Shown: positions 22,164 to 36,650, counted from the first letter of the stretch. The stretch: DNA of 64,000 bases from Axinella damicornis (GCA_963931865.1 OZ007518.1:10493052-10557051); one strand, 5' to 3'. Translations and numbers: made by a program. Notes: a model not told the origin generated them from the sequence alone.

Positions 22164-25100
22164 ACCATTAATAATCCATTTACGTTTGCTTAACATTTGA
22201 ACCTCCGCAGACACCACCACCCTTAGGAAACCTTGTAATACATATATGCTATATAATGTTGTACAGCTGAATTGGATTAAACTGCTCCAACCAGTGATCC
22301 CCTAACGCAATAAGGTACTATCAATCTCTTAATGCATGACCCATGTCTGCCAATAGAACAATGGGAAATAACTTTATACTACCGCAGTAAAAGAGCAGCT
22401 GCATAAATAATGCTGGCTGATAATGCCCTAATTGGTCTGGTTGGCCAAAAACAGTCATGCAAATTGCAAAACTGATTTCAGCAAGCTTTCATCAAGATTA
22501 CACTATCCATTGTGCCCAGACAGTTTAGCACCTTGTAGTACAAGCACAGCCAGGCTTTGTGGCCATGGCTCTTCTTTATGTCTGCAGACTGGGTAGCAAC
22601 ACAGACCTTTGAGGTAATCTTCACACTCATACTCCAGATAACAGACCATCTGCCAGCTGCTGCTCCAAATTTCAAAATATCTTTCTAACAGGTGATCTAG
22701 AGCCTAAATTAGAGCGTGTACAAGTGAAGTAGTGTCCTCTGTATGCAGTAGGTAATGGATATTAGCAATAAAACAGAAATGCTGGGGATGAGAACACCTT
22801 TGTTATCAGCTACACTATTTGAAAATGTGCACACCAGGAATAGTGAGGTTGCCCTAGCCTCTTTCCCAGGCCCCCTGTTCTGCCAGGAGTGCAGATGCCA
22901 CCTGATTAAAATCGGAGGGAGCAGTGTTTATACTTGCATCACTTGCAATCACTTGCTTGGCATGGCCTGCCTGGGATGAGCTGGTCTGGTATGCTGGAGC
23001 ACAAAATATAATTTTTGGTGTGTATACATGTACACATGTCCCATTAGTTTTGTTGCTTGGAAACCAAGTGGAAACCATACTAGTACGGTTTGGCATTCCA
23101 CAAACCAGCACCAGGACCACTAACCCTAGCCTGGGTTTAAGGCTCATCATGCATTAATCATGTGATCAACAAGTGCTGGTCATGTGATCAACAAGTGCTG
23201 GTCATGTGATCAACCTACAACAGTTGCAAGATCAACGTGCATGCACCAGTCATGTGATCAAGGGTGAAACAGCATCCACTGGCCCACAATCAAGGGTGAA
23301 ACAGCATCCACTGACCCACACTTCATCCCAGCAAACTAGCATACCTGATCACTGGTGTCCAGAATCTTCCCACCCTCAAGCGTCCTACAGATGGTCAGGT
23401 ATGAATGATGATATTACAGGTGTGTACAATGTAGGCACAGGCAATACATGCACATAACTACATTGAGTTAAAGTGGAACGTCAGTTGCCATCCAAAATGT
23501 GGCGGTAAGGAAGTGTGAAGGTGTGGTAAACTATGAAATGGTACAACACACACCAGAAAGGAAGAACACTACATGCATTCTGAGTGAGAAGACGGCCACT
23601 AAAATGCAATTGCGATGATGAACAGCTTCACCCACACGTGTGGTTAGAGTAGAACAAAACATGTTTTACTCACTCAGAATACATGTAGTGTTGTACCTTT
23701 CTGGTGTGCATTGCGTGGAGGCCAAGTCCATGTATAGTGTACCACACTTTACCACACCTTGACACTTTGCGTGCGTCAGCACAGCCTCCATCACTATACG
23801 TAAATGGCAAGACAACTACTAGTCTCACCACATGTATACGTATTGCTAGAGAGCAAAACAATTCTTCAGAGATGTCAGAAGCAAGGAAGAGGGTGGGGAA
23901 AAGGGGTGGAGGGGAGGAGAGGGAGGACCAGGACGAGGGGAAGGAGGGGGAGGTTGAGAGGAGGAGAGAAGAGGGAGGGGGGGTTGCAATACGCTACGTA
24001 AGAATTCTTTATCTGTAATTGTAGCGTCTACACACCTGGGAATGTGCACCTGTGTGTTGCTACACCACACGTGTGCGACCTTGGAGCCAGCACTTGGGTG
24101 ACGTCTATTAAAATCTGCACCTCGCCCATTTACCCAATTAGAGGAGGAATGTACCAGATCTAATCAAGTTTATTAATCCAACCCAGCATTGGCATTTGAT
24201 AGCACACGCACACCTGCTCTGATACAAGTTGTTGGCAGACGGGCTACTTGGATGCGTAAACGTATCCATTTTGTCATAAAATACTGCCAATTTTGCAATT
24301 TGCATGAATAGAGGGAGGGCAATACTTGGGCCAGGCTCTGCAGCTGGTGGCCGGCTTATGCACATACCTCAAATACTTGTGCCGATGGAAGGGCAGAGTG
24401 CACTGCAAGTTTTTACTACACGGATCTAAATTATGCCAGCAATGGATGCAGTAATTACTTAAAACACTAGCTCTAACGGACCGTTCAGGCAAAACCAAAC
24501 TTTGTCCTTTCGTTGCGTGAGTGAGTGCAGCCAAAGTATTAGACAGTGTTGCTTCACAGGTCAAGTACTTTTTCTTTTTTAAAATATGCCCAAAACCCTA
24601 GGTTGTATGTAGAAACAGCATTGCACCGATAATCGGTATTGTAGTAACCAAATTTACATTATGATTGGAAAATAAAATATGTACAATGTACGGTGTACTG
24701 GCTACGGTCCACGTTGGTGCAACACTACAAGGCAGTTGGGGAAGTTCTTTCGCTATGCAGACTACGGGATCACCCGAAATCTTAAAGGAATCACTGTGCC
24801 GGAATTACTGAGCAGTTGTCCCCCTGCATTGTGTATGGCAGTAATGTAATACTTCCAATCCATCTGTCTGTAGCCAGGTTTCTGAGGCTACCTCTCATCG
24901 CCAACAAATACAGTAAGGTGTGCAAAACAGGTGCCTCGATTCACCACAAACAGGCCCAGATATGGGCAAGAGTACGGTATTGTGTAACTTTGGGACGGAA
25001 TATTAATAGCACACACTTCAATGTTTTGGAAAATGATTCAAGTGTAGGATAACGATTCAGCAACAGCACACTAAACTTCAACACTATCACATCACGCCAG

Positions 25101-25822
25101 TGTCTCTTTGGGTGCATAACAATATGGGGGAAAGGTTGCTAATCACAACCTATTCTCTACCATTCAGGACCAAAAGGGACACTTCTTTTCATACTAAGTA
25201 GAGGCTGTACTCTCACTTCACAGGTGGTGAAGTTGTAGGAATGGCATTAATGCTCCCAGGTGCAAGGCAGATCTTCATTGTACTGTGTGGGCTGCATACA
25301 TTGTCCTGAAACAATGCTACTCCTTGTATCCATGGCAAAGAGCTAGAAAATATCCGCTTCAGAACACTCCCCTCAAGTCATGGCGCCACTACTGTCTGAG
25401 CAGAAGTGTTAGCTTAGGGAGGATTAACTGTATGCACAGTGACACGTGTGCAGTAATTGTAACCCAATTATCTCCGCCCACAGACGCAGCTGTCAAAATG
25501 TCAGTCATAGTTCAAATATCGAATCTGAGCAATTGGAATGCGGAAATTCAAATTTTCCTCACTAGCAACACGTAGTCTGATTGGTCTGTTTGAAAATATT
25601 TTGTGCGCACCGTAGTAGAGTACCGGCATACCAGGATATTGCAGACCCGGAAGTGACATCAAACCGCGAGACGTCGTCCAGACACAGCGCCGCCACCGAA
25701 GCCGTAGGAGTACAAAAGCAAAAGCGAGTATTTATCGTACTACTACAAAACTTGGATACAAATCTTGAAGGCTGCAGTCGACCTGAAGTTACGTCCGAAG
25801 CACTGTTTTACGATTGTTGTTT
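22164..25822. other. Intergenic region before the Id-like gene
   Basis: No convincing exon on either strand. Contents: three gtcatgtgatcaacaagtgctg-like units near 23158-23215, a fold-back element (23510-23775), a G/A-rich tract (23880-23990), otherwise unique sequence. The last 200 bp hold gacgtcgtc and GC-rich stretches that may be the promoter of the Id-like gene. Confidence 0.6.
23510..23775. mobile_element. Fold-back (MITE-like) element
   Basis: Inverted arms of about 80 bp: 23510-23595 includes gtgaaggtgtggtaaactat and cacaccagaaagg, and the complement appears in 23668-23775. About 70 bp of spacer contains no reading frame. Ends and target duplication not resolved. Confidence 0.6.
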
Positions 25823-26586
25823 ATGTCCACCGTACGCACGAAAGAAGTGAAGATGACTCGTGTCTGCTCCAGTATCGCTCGTCCTGCAAGCCCCAAATCG
25901 AAGGCTAATGCCAGCTCGCAGCCACTGCGCATGCACGAAGGAGGGGTGATAAAACGCCAACCTTCCTCGCCTGCAAAGAGCTTCAAAACGGTGACGAAGG
26001 GTATGACAAAGGCCGAGTGCTATGCGCAGCTGAAAAATCTACTCCCCAACGCCAGCCACGAGGAAAATACCTCAGAGGTAGGTTGCGTGATATGCAGCAT
26101 TCGTGAAATTGTGCAAAGATCCATTGATTGTGCACGATGCCGAGTGCAAAGTATTATGTTTTTATTGTTTTTTTCTGCAGCTTGCTCTCGTGGAGGAGAC
26201 GATTGCCTACATTGCGTACCTGGAAAGCATCCTTAGCGCAAGTAACGATCAGGTATGTTAATATTGAATAATCATACGCGAATAATAATTGCATAATGTA
26301 CTTTGTATGCAATGCCCTCCTGCATGTGGTCCGGGCGACCCGGCCCGTGATTACTGTTGACCGTGTAAACATGCTCGGACCGTGTCGCCATCTCTGCATG
26401 GGACCGCGCACCTGTGCATCTGCCTACCCGTCAGCATTCCAAGCCATGACTAGCATTGTGATTAGAGCAAATTGCATTCATAATTTCTACTTCATTATTC
26501 ATAAATCACTTCAATCTTCTTTAACCTCACTGCAGGATCCAGCCGTCTCCTCAGCTATTGTAATGCTGAAGAGTATGTCATTCTAA
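25823..26586 (+). CDS. Id-like helix-loop-helix protein without a basic region
   Basis: Family role: Id/emc proteins bind bHLH factors and block their DNA binding in the nucleus. Exons 25823-26077, 26181-26252, 26536-26586, GT-AG and phase 0. This gives 125 aa from ATG 25823, or 115 aa from ATG 25853, which has the better context (A at -3). Helix 1 reads KAECYAQLKNLLP, the loop is about ten residues and helix 2 is LALVEETIAYIAYLESIL; compare Id CY-LK-LVP and I--VIDYI-DL. The basic ERxR segment of DNA-binding bHLH proteins is absent; the region before helix 1 is Ser/Lys-rich. Stop TAA at 26584; AATAAA at 26668-26673. It could be another degenerate bHLH class rather than a true Id orthologue. 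Confidence 0.65.
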
Positions 26587-26667
26587 GCTGGGGCATCACA
26601 GGGTTGCCCACCGTGCGCTACCCATCACTCTGACATACTTTCTCAAGGAATGCCAGAGGCGGTGGAA

Positions 26668-26673
26668 TAAAAC
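26668..26673 (+). terminator. Poly(A) signal of the Id-like gene
   Basis: AATAAA 82 bp after the TAA stop of the Id-like gene. Confidence 0.75.
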
Positions 26674-27794
26674 GTGTCCCAAGTCACCATCCAACAGAAC
26701 TCTCCATCAAGTAGTGTGCCATCTCTGGCCTTGAAGAGAACAAACATTCATGCCATCTCTGTGCTCTGTTTAAACTGCTTTGGACTTAAATTTTCGAGTG
26801 TGTGGTTTGTATATTGAGAGATTATTGTGTGTATATGCTCCCAAAGGCATAATATTTGGTATTCAGCAGGTGTGGTTTCATGAAACATCACATACACAAC
26901 AATCTTAGTAGTTTGAATGTGTGAGCTCAGCAGTGCAGTGAGGGTGTGTGTATTCAGGAGAATGAATGTGTGGGGTGGGGAGCCTGGAGGCAGGCAGAGT
27001 ATATGGGGGTGGATATTGCATACACCTGAGACAACAGACTGCTCTCACCTGAGACAAAATAAACTGCGCTCTATCAGCATTTGATAGCACCGATATATAT
27101 ATATATACGAATACCATCAGCTACAAGTTGAGACTAACCACCCACTTCCAGATCTGTGCCCATCAGAGGCACCATCCAACAAACCTTTCAGGGGTGCCTC
27201 CTTCCTGTCCTCCCATCCCCTCCCCAGTCACTGCCGCCTCCTTCATCAAACATCCCTCCACCCCCTCCTCCTCGCAGTCGTGTCTTGTTCTCTCTCTGCC
27301 CCCCTCTCCTGGTTTCATGAAGCCATTCACGCCCAGTAGATTAAGAGGTTGCTCCAGCAAGCTTAAAACTGCATCTGTGAGTTGGCAAACATGTAACCAC
27401 AGTCCTGACCACCACTTGAAAACAACTGTTACACCAGAGTCAGGCTGCAAGTAACCAGATTCCAGCCACTTGAGGCACATACTTCACAGTATATATTTTG
27501 CGTCATTCAGACTAGGGATGGGCTCTTAGTTCAGCAGTTCTAACACAAGCTGAGTGCCCATGTTTGGAAGGTGGCCAGAAGTTGTGTCCAGGCCGACACC
27601 AGAATGTCACAACGCCCACTGGTCACCCACATAAGACTTATTCAGCTGGGGTTGCAGCAATATGTGGTTAGTTAGGCATATCTACCAGCCAAATTGGCAT
27701 GATTCGCACAGCAGATTACCTTTGGCAGCGGTGAGCAGAGCTCCATTTTGTCTCACTCTCTCATTCTCAACTTCCAGTGAATCATCTGAGCAGC

Positions 27795-27838
<44 letters not shown>

Positions 27839-28879
27839 GTGTGGGTAACGCAAGTGGTTTGGCTGTGCAAGTGTGCGTGCACACAGAGATACAATTACCG
27901 TGTGCAGATACAGTTAGACCATACAAAGCAGCAAACAGCATTCCATATCACACTGTAACCCATTCCGCTATGGAACTACAGATCTGTTGTAGTTACTTCT
28001 TCCCACTTTCTGCATGCAGACACCCGTACCAAGGCAGTGGAGTGATCTCAGACCGTCCACCAGCAGGTTGATTCGATCACTGGAAAGTAATCATTGTTAC
28101 TGAGGCAAAAAAATGCTGAAGTATAGATTCAATATCTCAACTGCCCCACTAGCTCTGTGCATTCATATTGGTGACCGCTAACATGATCCAATCAACTCAA
28201 GCCAACCCTAAACACACTGACCTCACACACTACTCTGTAAGCTGTGTCTCCAGCTTCTGTACTTTCCCAGTGTACCATCATTGTTAGTGCTCAATCAGGC
28301 CGCTCATTACATGTGTAACTCAGAGCTGTGAACACCCAATAGACACACAGCTGCACACACACACACTCCACTGGCCGTACAGAGGTACAGCAGGTGGGGC
28401 ACTCTGACTTTGTGTGCACTAAACAGGTTGTGAGATCTATTCTGTATACATGCAGACAATCAGTCTTGTTATGATTAACTATGGAGATTCATTGTCCCGG
28501 ACAGCTGCATAGGCTGGGCGTTTGGTATATGAATATTGCCAGCTGTTAGATTGGGGAGTTGGGGAGTTGGAATAAGGCAGCGTGCGTGTAAACACTCGAA
28601 CTGTTGTACAAACAGCACCAGGTGTAGCTAATAGATTCTTTATCCCAAGTGGCTTAAATTGTGAAATTGAATTATACTTGGCCACAAAGGGTACAACAAA
28701 GCTTGCATTGTGCAGTAATGTGGCAACCAGAAAACCAGTGGCTTAATCCGAACATCTTGGCCATCTGGGCATGCATGCACAGCTTGGCTGTTGGTGCTGC
28801 TGTGATCTGCTGTGGCCAGTGTCGTTCCCAGTCCCACGCATTTTAGTGGCTTGCAGTACGGAAAAGCAGGAGGGCCTGA

Positions 28880-28990
28880 TACAAGTGTCGTAGTGGTTGA
28901 GCATCAGTGACTAGTAGGGTTGGGCTCAACCCCCCAGTTGGATCCCTCTAAACGTTCTCATCAGTGCCACTAATCCCCGTGCAACAGCAT
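28880..28990 (+). mobile_element. Possible tRNA-derived SINE head
   Basis: gtcgtagtggttgagca resembles a Pol III A box, and agttggatccct about 40 bp later resembles a B box. No clean cloverleaf or tail was resolved. Confidence 0.4.
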
Positions 28991-31178
28991 CCGGACGGCT
29001 TCATGGGCCATGCTAGAAGAGTACGTTACTGTCCTACGAGTTAGGGTCATGTATATTTAGGACACATGAAACTGATGTCAGGGTACCATGTACATACAGC
29101 GTATCTGTGGAGCCAAGGACGCGGTCCGAACACTATAGTAATTCATCCATTCACCATATCCAAAGTCATTGTCCCAAACCATATCTTCTTCATGACTAAA
29201 ATTATGGGCAAAATGAATATTGGTTGTTCCAATAATTCAGCTGCACCAATGGCTGACAGTATTCATACCGGCACATATGGGTGCTGGGCCACCTCGGCAT
29301 GGGGTACCAACTGAGCTGGACATTCTTTTCTCACAAAACTGACTCTGATTGGTCATGTTCCACCTGTGCAGCTGTGCTGTGTACCACCTGGTGACACAGG
29401 CTCAATAGCAAGACAACATGTACGATTTGTTTCCCTGAGTTTCGTACATGCTGAGCAGCCTCAGATGGCCTCAACACCTCCCCCTAATGTAGCTAAGTTA
29501 TGTTAGCAGATAGAAAATCAACAATTGACACCTGTCAATAAGTATGCTATCATAGACGTACTAACTGGCTTTGTCTTGAGCTAAAATTCTTCACAATTTG
29601 CAGAACATTCCACATGAATTTCACAAGTAAGTGAAAAGCGCTATACATAGTTACACCAATGAACAGCTTTCAGGCTACCAATATAATGGATTCACTACTC
29701 AATAGTAAAGGAGGTTAGATACCCATGGGGTCCAAATTCCATTAATGGACTCTCCTCAATGAGCAGTATAATCTTGGACACTGAACTTTTAATGGGGCAA
29801 CTCCATAGACTGAATTTGTGTAGGGCTGTGCACCCTAGTCAGCACATGTCTACTGTGGTTACAGCCTGAAAGGCATGTCTATGTAGCTTAACTCATGCAA
29901 CAGGCACTCCCTCACGGACTAGACAAAGCCAACGTGTGTGTCCTAATCTGCTTAGACTCTGCTTGCTGGCCAACGCTAGCAGTGTGAACGTGTACATGCA
30001 ACTATCTACACAGCTGGAACATTATCCTCTGCAGCAGGAACATAATCAGTGCAGGTGGATTACAATCAATGCAGGCGGAATATAATCAATGCAGCTGGAA
30101 CATGACAGCTGGAACAATGACAGCTGTAATATTATTCCAGAAGAACAGCTGCAGTACTGTACCTCAACACAGGTACAAATTACACCTAGTTTCAACACAA
30201 TTACTGGTTTACCTACACTGCCTCAAAGCCATTGTAGAATGTTTACAACAATTTTCACCCAAGGCCCTTGTGTACAGCTTGTGTGTGTACAAGCTGCTGG
30301 CAGCTGTGGGTGCTTGTGATTGACAACAGTGGACTTAGGGACAGCCCACGCAACATGGCAGTACACACACACAACACTGTTGCCAAGGTAAACAATGGTG
30401 CTTGCGCTATAATGTAATAGTATCCACGTGCAACTAATAAGCTCAACTACAATTACGCGCAATGTATAATGTTTACAATATTATTCAGAGAGGAGTGCTA
30501 TGAATATCCTGCTACTCTGGGGGCAGGTATTTATCACCTCGGTCGCTAGCCAAGTTGTCACCAGGCTCTGCATGGGGTAGCACATCCTCCAACAAGAGCC
30601 GGTATTCTGGAGTTAAGATCTTCTGATTGGCGAGACTTCGAGTGCCACACATCTAGTCATTCGATTAGACTCATACTCAGCTCCCTCTTGTTCAACTAGA
30701 CACATCCCGGGTCACCTATTCTACTCTCACATGTCCGGGATGCGAATCTACGCGGCCCGTACATTTTCACATAGGTCGTCCGGGAATGAGGCTAAACTTG
30801 GACCCCAGGAATCTCGGAATCAGACTAGACAACTTCTGAACAATAAGAATGCAGCAATACAGAGGACGTTTTGATCTGAGAATCTCTTCAGCTGTACAAC
30901 AACACAACTCGTGTGCAAAGGAGCAGTTTGCACAGAACTGATCTTCAGTGCTGTCTGCCCCTTATTGCATCCTCCCCACTGAAGAACTGGTCATAAAATG
31001 TCCGCCACCAGCTAAAGATCTTAAAACTGATATTCAGCAAATTCTAGACTCCCTGCACATGTGATAAAACCACACATTTTCATAGGCTCTAGAATCCACC
31101 GATAAAGGGTCTCCTTCCTGCCACAAGCAACCCATGTGGTTGTCACTTCGTGCAATTCATGAGGTCTATGCTGCATTG

Positions 31179-31401
31179 GCACTTGTGCTTTGAGTTGCTG
31201 GAGATGCTTGGCACTTGTGCTTGTGAACAGTGAGTTGCTGGAGATGCTTGGCACTCCTGCTTGTGAACAGTGAGTCGTCAGAGATGCTTGGCAGTCGTGC
31301 TTGTGAACAGTGAGTTGCTGGAGATGCTTGGCACTCCTGCTTGTGAACAGTTGCTGGAGATGTTGCATGCCACACTGGCTGGCAGTCCTGCTTGTGAACA
31401 G
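31179..31401. repeat. 40-bp array
   Basis: Five to six units of gttgctggagatgcttggca followed by ctcctgcttgtgaacagtga, with small deletions. Confidence 0.9.
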
Positions 31402-34107
31402 TGCATGTGCAATCAAGTAATCCCGCATGTTGGAAGGCTTCTTAACGGCAACTAAGTGCTTCTTGGAGGCGACAGGCACACAGTATCATGCCCAAATCGA
31501 TCGGAAGTTAACTATTCATTTTGAAGTATACAACAGTCAATTGCAATTCATGATGGTATTAGGCAAAACTTTATTCATAATGTTTCAAGGGTGTGCTCTG
31601 GCTCTCGACATCAGGGCTTTGTGATACGCCATTCCTGTTGAGTGGATGACGGGTGAAAGTAGGCCAAAAAATTACAATCCTTGACGTATCTCACTGCATC
31701 CCTGACTGTCCCAAACCTTGGTAGGCAGGCAATGATGAAGCCATATGGGTGCTCCCCTTCCTTCCTCTCCCCTTGTCACCATGGCTATCACAGGTCATCT
31801 GTGTGTTACAGGAACAGTGTTCCGAAAGACTACATCTGTCTTCCCACACTAGAGGAACACAGGTTGAACTGTGCATTCTGCAGGTCACTGTGGCTGGAGT
31901 GGCACTACACCACATGCAGTAACACACTGCCAAGTAACACACTGACATTCATGGCAGGATGTGCACAGTTAACCCAATTCATAGCTTGACAAGCTGTCTT
32001 GGTGACAACTGCCCCACCATCCGAGGTCTCTGCATGGGGGAACACGCTTGTGCATACAAGATACCAGCACGTCTGGTAGACCCTTGCACATGTAGATCCA
32101 ATGTATCGGTCTCTGTCCCTGATAACTGACAAATGGGCTCCTAGCGCACCCACACAGCTCAATTCTGTTACCATGGCAGCAGCTGATACTGGTAGTTTAG
32201 TATCAACATCCATTTTGTACCGCGTACAGCTGCGCCTGAGACGGACAGCTGTTATGTCATGCGATGCACAACGTGACCATCGTTTGTGCCCATATAAGGT
32301 AGCATCATCGTCCTTCTTTGTTTGTGATGTCTTGTCATTGACGTTAAATTGGCAGCCATTTTAACTTGTTACGTCCTCAGACAGTGATGTATTCACTGCG
32401 GCCAGACACAGCTCCCGGCCATAGCTGTGAAATTATGAGATGTACTGGACAACGTTGGACTTTTGGTTGGGTAGCCACATGGTTACATCATGCCTTCTGT
32501 TACCGTGGTTACATCATGCCTTCTGTTACCATATTATAGCATCATTTCCTTGGACACATACTTACACGTATGGGACGTCAATCACAGTCAAGTGAGCAGA
32601 GGAAGCAACGTTCTCTGTGTATGTGCTATCTTTCTTCGTTATTGTTACAGGACCCAATCCCTGATATCAGGTTTGGTTGAAAAGGGACTACCTGTTTCAA
32701 AAAGGCTTATGCTGACTGTTCCACTGTTCCCTCCCGGCGCAATATGGTAAACACTACAGGACAGATGTTTCTTGACGATGCTACTCGAACTGGGGCCCAA
32801 ATCTTAGTATCCAAGTGAACATTGTTGACGTGAACAATGTTCACTGAAAAGGCCAATGCTTATCAATACAGCTGTATTATCCTTTGCTTGCATTAAACAA
32901 CCTCTTCTTATGGCCCCACTTATGGACCACTACAGCATAAGACCTGGGATTCTGCCACCACAGGAAACTGAATAGGGCCATGTTTTCCCTGCGGTAACCA
33001 GATACGACAACATGGTACCCACAGACACCCTGGTGAATGCCCAACAGCAGTACTTCACGCCAGCATAACAAGTATCTGTGAGTGTGCAGGGCTAGCAGAG
33101 TGGATGCTGCTAGCAGGGTTGCTAGGCAGGGTTGCTAGGCAGCAAGCTAAACCTACTGGCCTCATATTGGAACAGCCTACATACCACAATAAAACAGTGA
33201 AGAATCCATCCCTCCCTCTGTTCTCCCCTGTTCCCTCCCACTTGTCTCTCCACCCCCCATCCCCTCCCACTTCTCCCTCCTCCCATCCCTGCCACCCGTC
33301 CCTCCATTCCTTCCCTTGTTCTCCCCTGATCCCTCTCCACTCTCTCATGAGTACCTCTATGGATGCCAGGGTTGTTGCAATTACTGCTTTCCAGTAATCA
33401 ATTATGATTACAATTACTAGCTCTTTCCAGAAGCCAATTAGCATTACAATTTCAATTAATTCCACACAATTACAATTACGATTACAATTACACACTATAC
33501 ATTTGCAACATGCAATCCATTATAGGTGGAGCAAAACCTTGTATGTTTCGTTGGATATTTATAACTAGCTACTCAAATTTTTGTAACCAGTATGTGTTTT
33601 ATGTTGGGGAGCATACTTATAGATATTGACCTCCTGTGTATCCATCCTCACTGGAGAAATAAATTTGATAGGAAAAAAACATTTCACATGAATTTGGAAT
33701 TCATTGAGTAGTTGAGCTTCAACCACAAGGTAATCAACTACAATTGCAACTACTCAGACAAAATTATCATCAATTACAATTAAAATTACGATTACATAGG
33801 AATTTGTAATTAATTGTAATCGATTACAATTACAAACTACCATTACAACAACCCTGATGGATGCTATGACAGTCATAACACACATAATATACATACTGCA
33901 ATGTACTAACTCTGACACAGTACAGCCTGGTCAGTGTACAACATGCTTGTCCCAAGACATGGTGTGAGGAATACACGTGTTGTATGTCATTCAGCTCATC
34001 TGTAGCACATCGGTTACCATGGTTACATGCAAGATGGGCTGCTCACTGCATGAGGTACAGCTTGTCAAAGTAATTTCTTGTTATCGTTCTTCTAATCTTT
34101 TGCTTCT

Positions 34108-35673
34108 CTGTTCTCAATATGCAGTCACATTCCAATACATTATACTGAGCCATAACACTTGTAATGGAACACGGGGAGACATTCGGGACGGTGTGTGGCC
34201 TATGATGGGTCATCACTACATTGAGCCTCAGATACTGTGCATGTGATATCGTGTAGTGCGCTACTGTGGTAGACGTAAACAAGGCTACAGATGAGTTTGC
34301 GTTGCAGCAATGAGCCAAGCACGTCAACACCCAACACCCAGCCTTGTGGGTGTTTAGAGAACTTGAGCTCGTGGTCGATCTCTGCTCACTTTTCATCCGT
34401 AAGTGATGAAAAGTGGTGAACACTACTTCTGATCCAGTGTCCGCTGGGAGTACGGTCATCTGATACAGTGTAGTGTGCTGCTGATGGGGAGCATCACATT
34501 GTACAAATGACGTTGTGGTACAGCAATGGTCAAGCGTATCGACACCCAACGACCCTCTCAGAGAAGAAGACACGTGGGAAGCAGGGAAGACTACTGCATA
34601 TCACCATCACTAGCCTCGTTCCCAATCCACCTGGGAACGAGGTTACACCATCACACGGTCTACATTACACACAGGAAGCCTGTTGCAGGGTTTCTGAGGT
34701 GAACGCCCGACCGCAGCCCTTCAGAGCTTCAGAGCAGACTTCGAAGTCGATTGTCTGAGGAAGAAAGCACCTGCCATTAAAAACCACTTTATGATACTCA
34801 GCACAGGGCCCGACACAAAAGCGCTGTGGGCTGGTAATTGCATTAGGAGCATTCCCTCACTTCATGATACTCAGCACAGGGCCCGACACAAAAGCACTGT
34901 GGGCTGGTAATTGCATCAGGAGCATTCTGATACTCAGCACAGGGCCTGACACAAAGCGCTGTGGGCTGGTAATTGCATCAGGAGCATTCTGATACTCAGC
35001 ACAGGGCCTGACACAAAGCGCTGTGGGCTGGTAATTGCATCAGGAGCGTTCCCTCACTTTACACAAGCACACAGGTCCTGATTTAGCTCAAAACAGCCAC
35101 AAGGTTAGGGTTGGGTGTCGATATGCTTGACCATTGCTGTAACACAACGTCATCTGATCCTCCACACAGCAGCACACTACACTGTATCAGGTGACCGTAC
35201 TCCCAGCGGACACTAGATCAGAAGTAGTGCTATAAACAGTCGGTGTTTATGACGTGTGCTGGAGAATATGATCCCTTCCCTCCCCCTTCTCCACTACTTG
35301 GTACTCCTCTTGCACTCCCCAGAAATGGGAGGGGGAGGGAAGGAGAAGAGAGGGGGAGAGGGAGGGGGGGACGAGGGAGTGAGGGGAAAGGGAAGGAGCT
35401 GAGGGAAGGGATGCATATCTTGAGGCAAGTTTCAATGGCACATACAACCTTCTGTTACTATGGCAATGATACTTGTTATTACCATGGCTACACACAAGGT
35501 TTGAAGTGAAATGGTGGTCAACTGCGCAAGGCAAAGTCAGCAATTCTAATTCGTGCTATCACTTTTCTATGCTGTTCTCAATACACAGTAAAATCCAATC
35601 AATCCAACATTCCAACATATTCTATTGAGCCATAACACTTGCACGAAGAGACATTCGGGACGGTGTGTGGCCT
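34108..35673. repeat. Nested direct and inverted repeat structure
   Basis: Outer direct repeats of about 95 bp (34108-34201 and 35572-35673) share gagccataacactt and gacattcgggacggtgtgtg. Inside are inverted arms of about 125 bp: 34420-34552 (cactacttctgatccagtgt ... gacacccaac) and its complement at 35110-35230. Between the arms lie four 63-bp tandem units. It may be a composite or decayed transposon; no transposase frame is present. Confidence 0.75.
34787..35052. repeat. 63-bp tandem array, four copies
   Basis: Units begin tgatactcagcacagggc and end taattgcatcaggagcattc, with length variants, inside the inverted-repeat structure. Confidence 0.9.
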
Positions 35674-36544
35674 CAGGTGAACCACATGGTTGGGCAAGCA
35701 CTGCATCTCAACCCGAGATTAGGCAGACGTACGTGGTCACAAGAAATGCTGTTGCCATACAGATTTTTTTTTCACTCCTGCAGGAAGAATCTATCATACA
35801 TCTGCTGTGTAAATTGTGGATCCATGTGGGTGTACAGTGGAGGGGGGGGGGGGGGGGGGGGGAGTAGACAGGAGTGGAAAACAGCTGAGGATCTGGAATG
35901 AGATGGTCGATAGAACTCCATGGAAGAGATAGGATTTAAAGTCCGGTCTTTTAGCCGCCAACTAGTTCGCCAACTAGTTCGCCAACTAGTTCACGTGAGT
36001 TGGTACGTGCAGACAATAGGAGGCAGCTGGAATTGTTATCATAACATCTAATGAGCTAGTGTAAACTTGCCCTACACCAGGGCACTCAGCCACCACTTGA
36101 CTGAAAGGAATGTTGTGACTTCAATATGCAGTGCATTGCTGCTCATACTGGACTACAGTTGCAGCCATAGCAACCCCAGAACAATCGAGATTTAAACACA
36201 TGGACAGGATGAAGTTCCAAAACATGGAAGATGACTTTGAAACAAGCCACCTGCTATATACCAAACAGAAGCCAGGTGGGGCTTGCCAGCTGCACAGAAA
36301 GGAAGGAATTCACAGCTGGACAATGTTCTGTAATGAGCTGCACTTGGCTTAAGAGCAGCAGGTGAAGTATTTACAGTCAACAAGCCATGGCTTCACAAAC
36401 ACACAATCCCCAGGCCAGTCCTCATCCTGTCTCCAGTATACATAAGGTCAGAGGTCAGTGAGGTTTCTGTATTTGTGGTGCAGCCTGAGGCTGTTCAGGA
36501 GTACTTCACACCATTTCAAACAGCCCATGTTTGCATATACCAGC

Positions 36545-36650
36545 TTCATTCCCAGGCCTTCTACACCTCCAGTTTTGGATTGCTTACATTTTTTTGCATA
36601 CTGTAAGCGATCAAAGCCTGGAGGTGTAGAAGGCCTGGGAATGAGGTGTA
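36545..36650. mobile_element. Hairpin MITE, about 105 bp
   Basis: Near-perfect inverted arms of about 30 bp: cattcccaggccttctacac then ctccag, against the complement ending ggcctgggaatgagg, around a 40-bp loop. Best-preserved long member of the TTCCCAGGCC family in the window. Confidence 0.85.
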
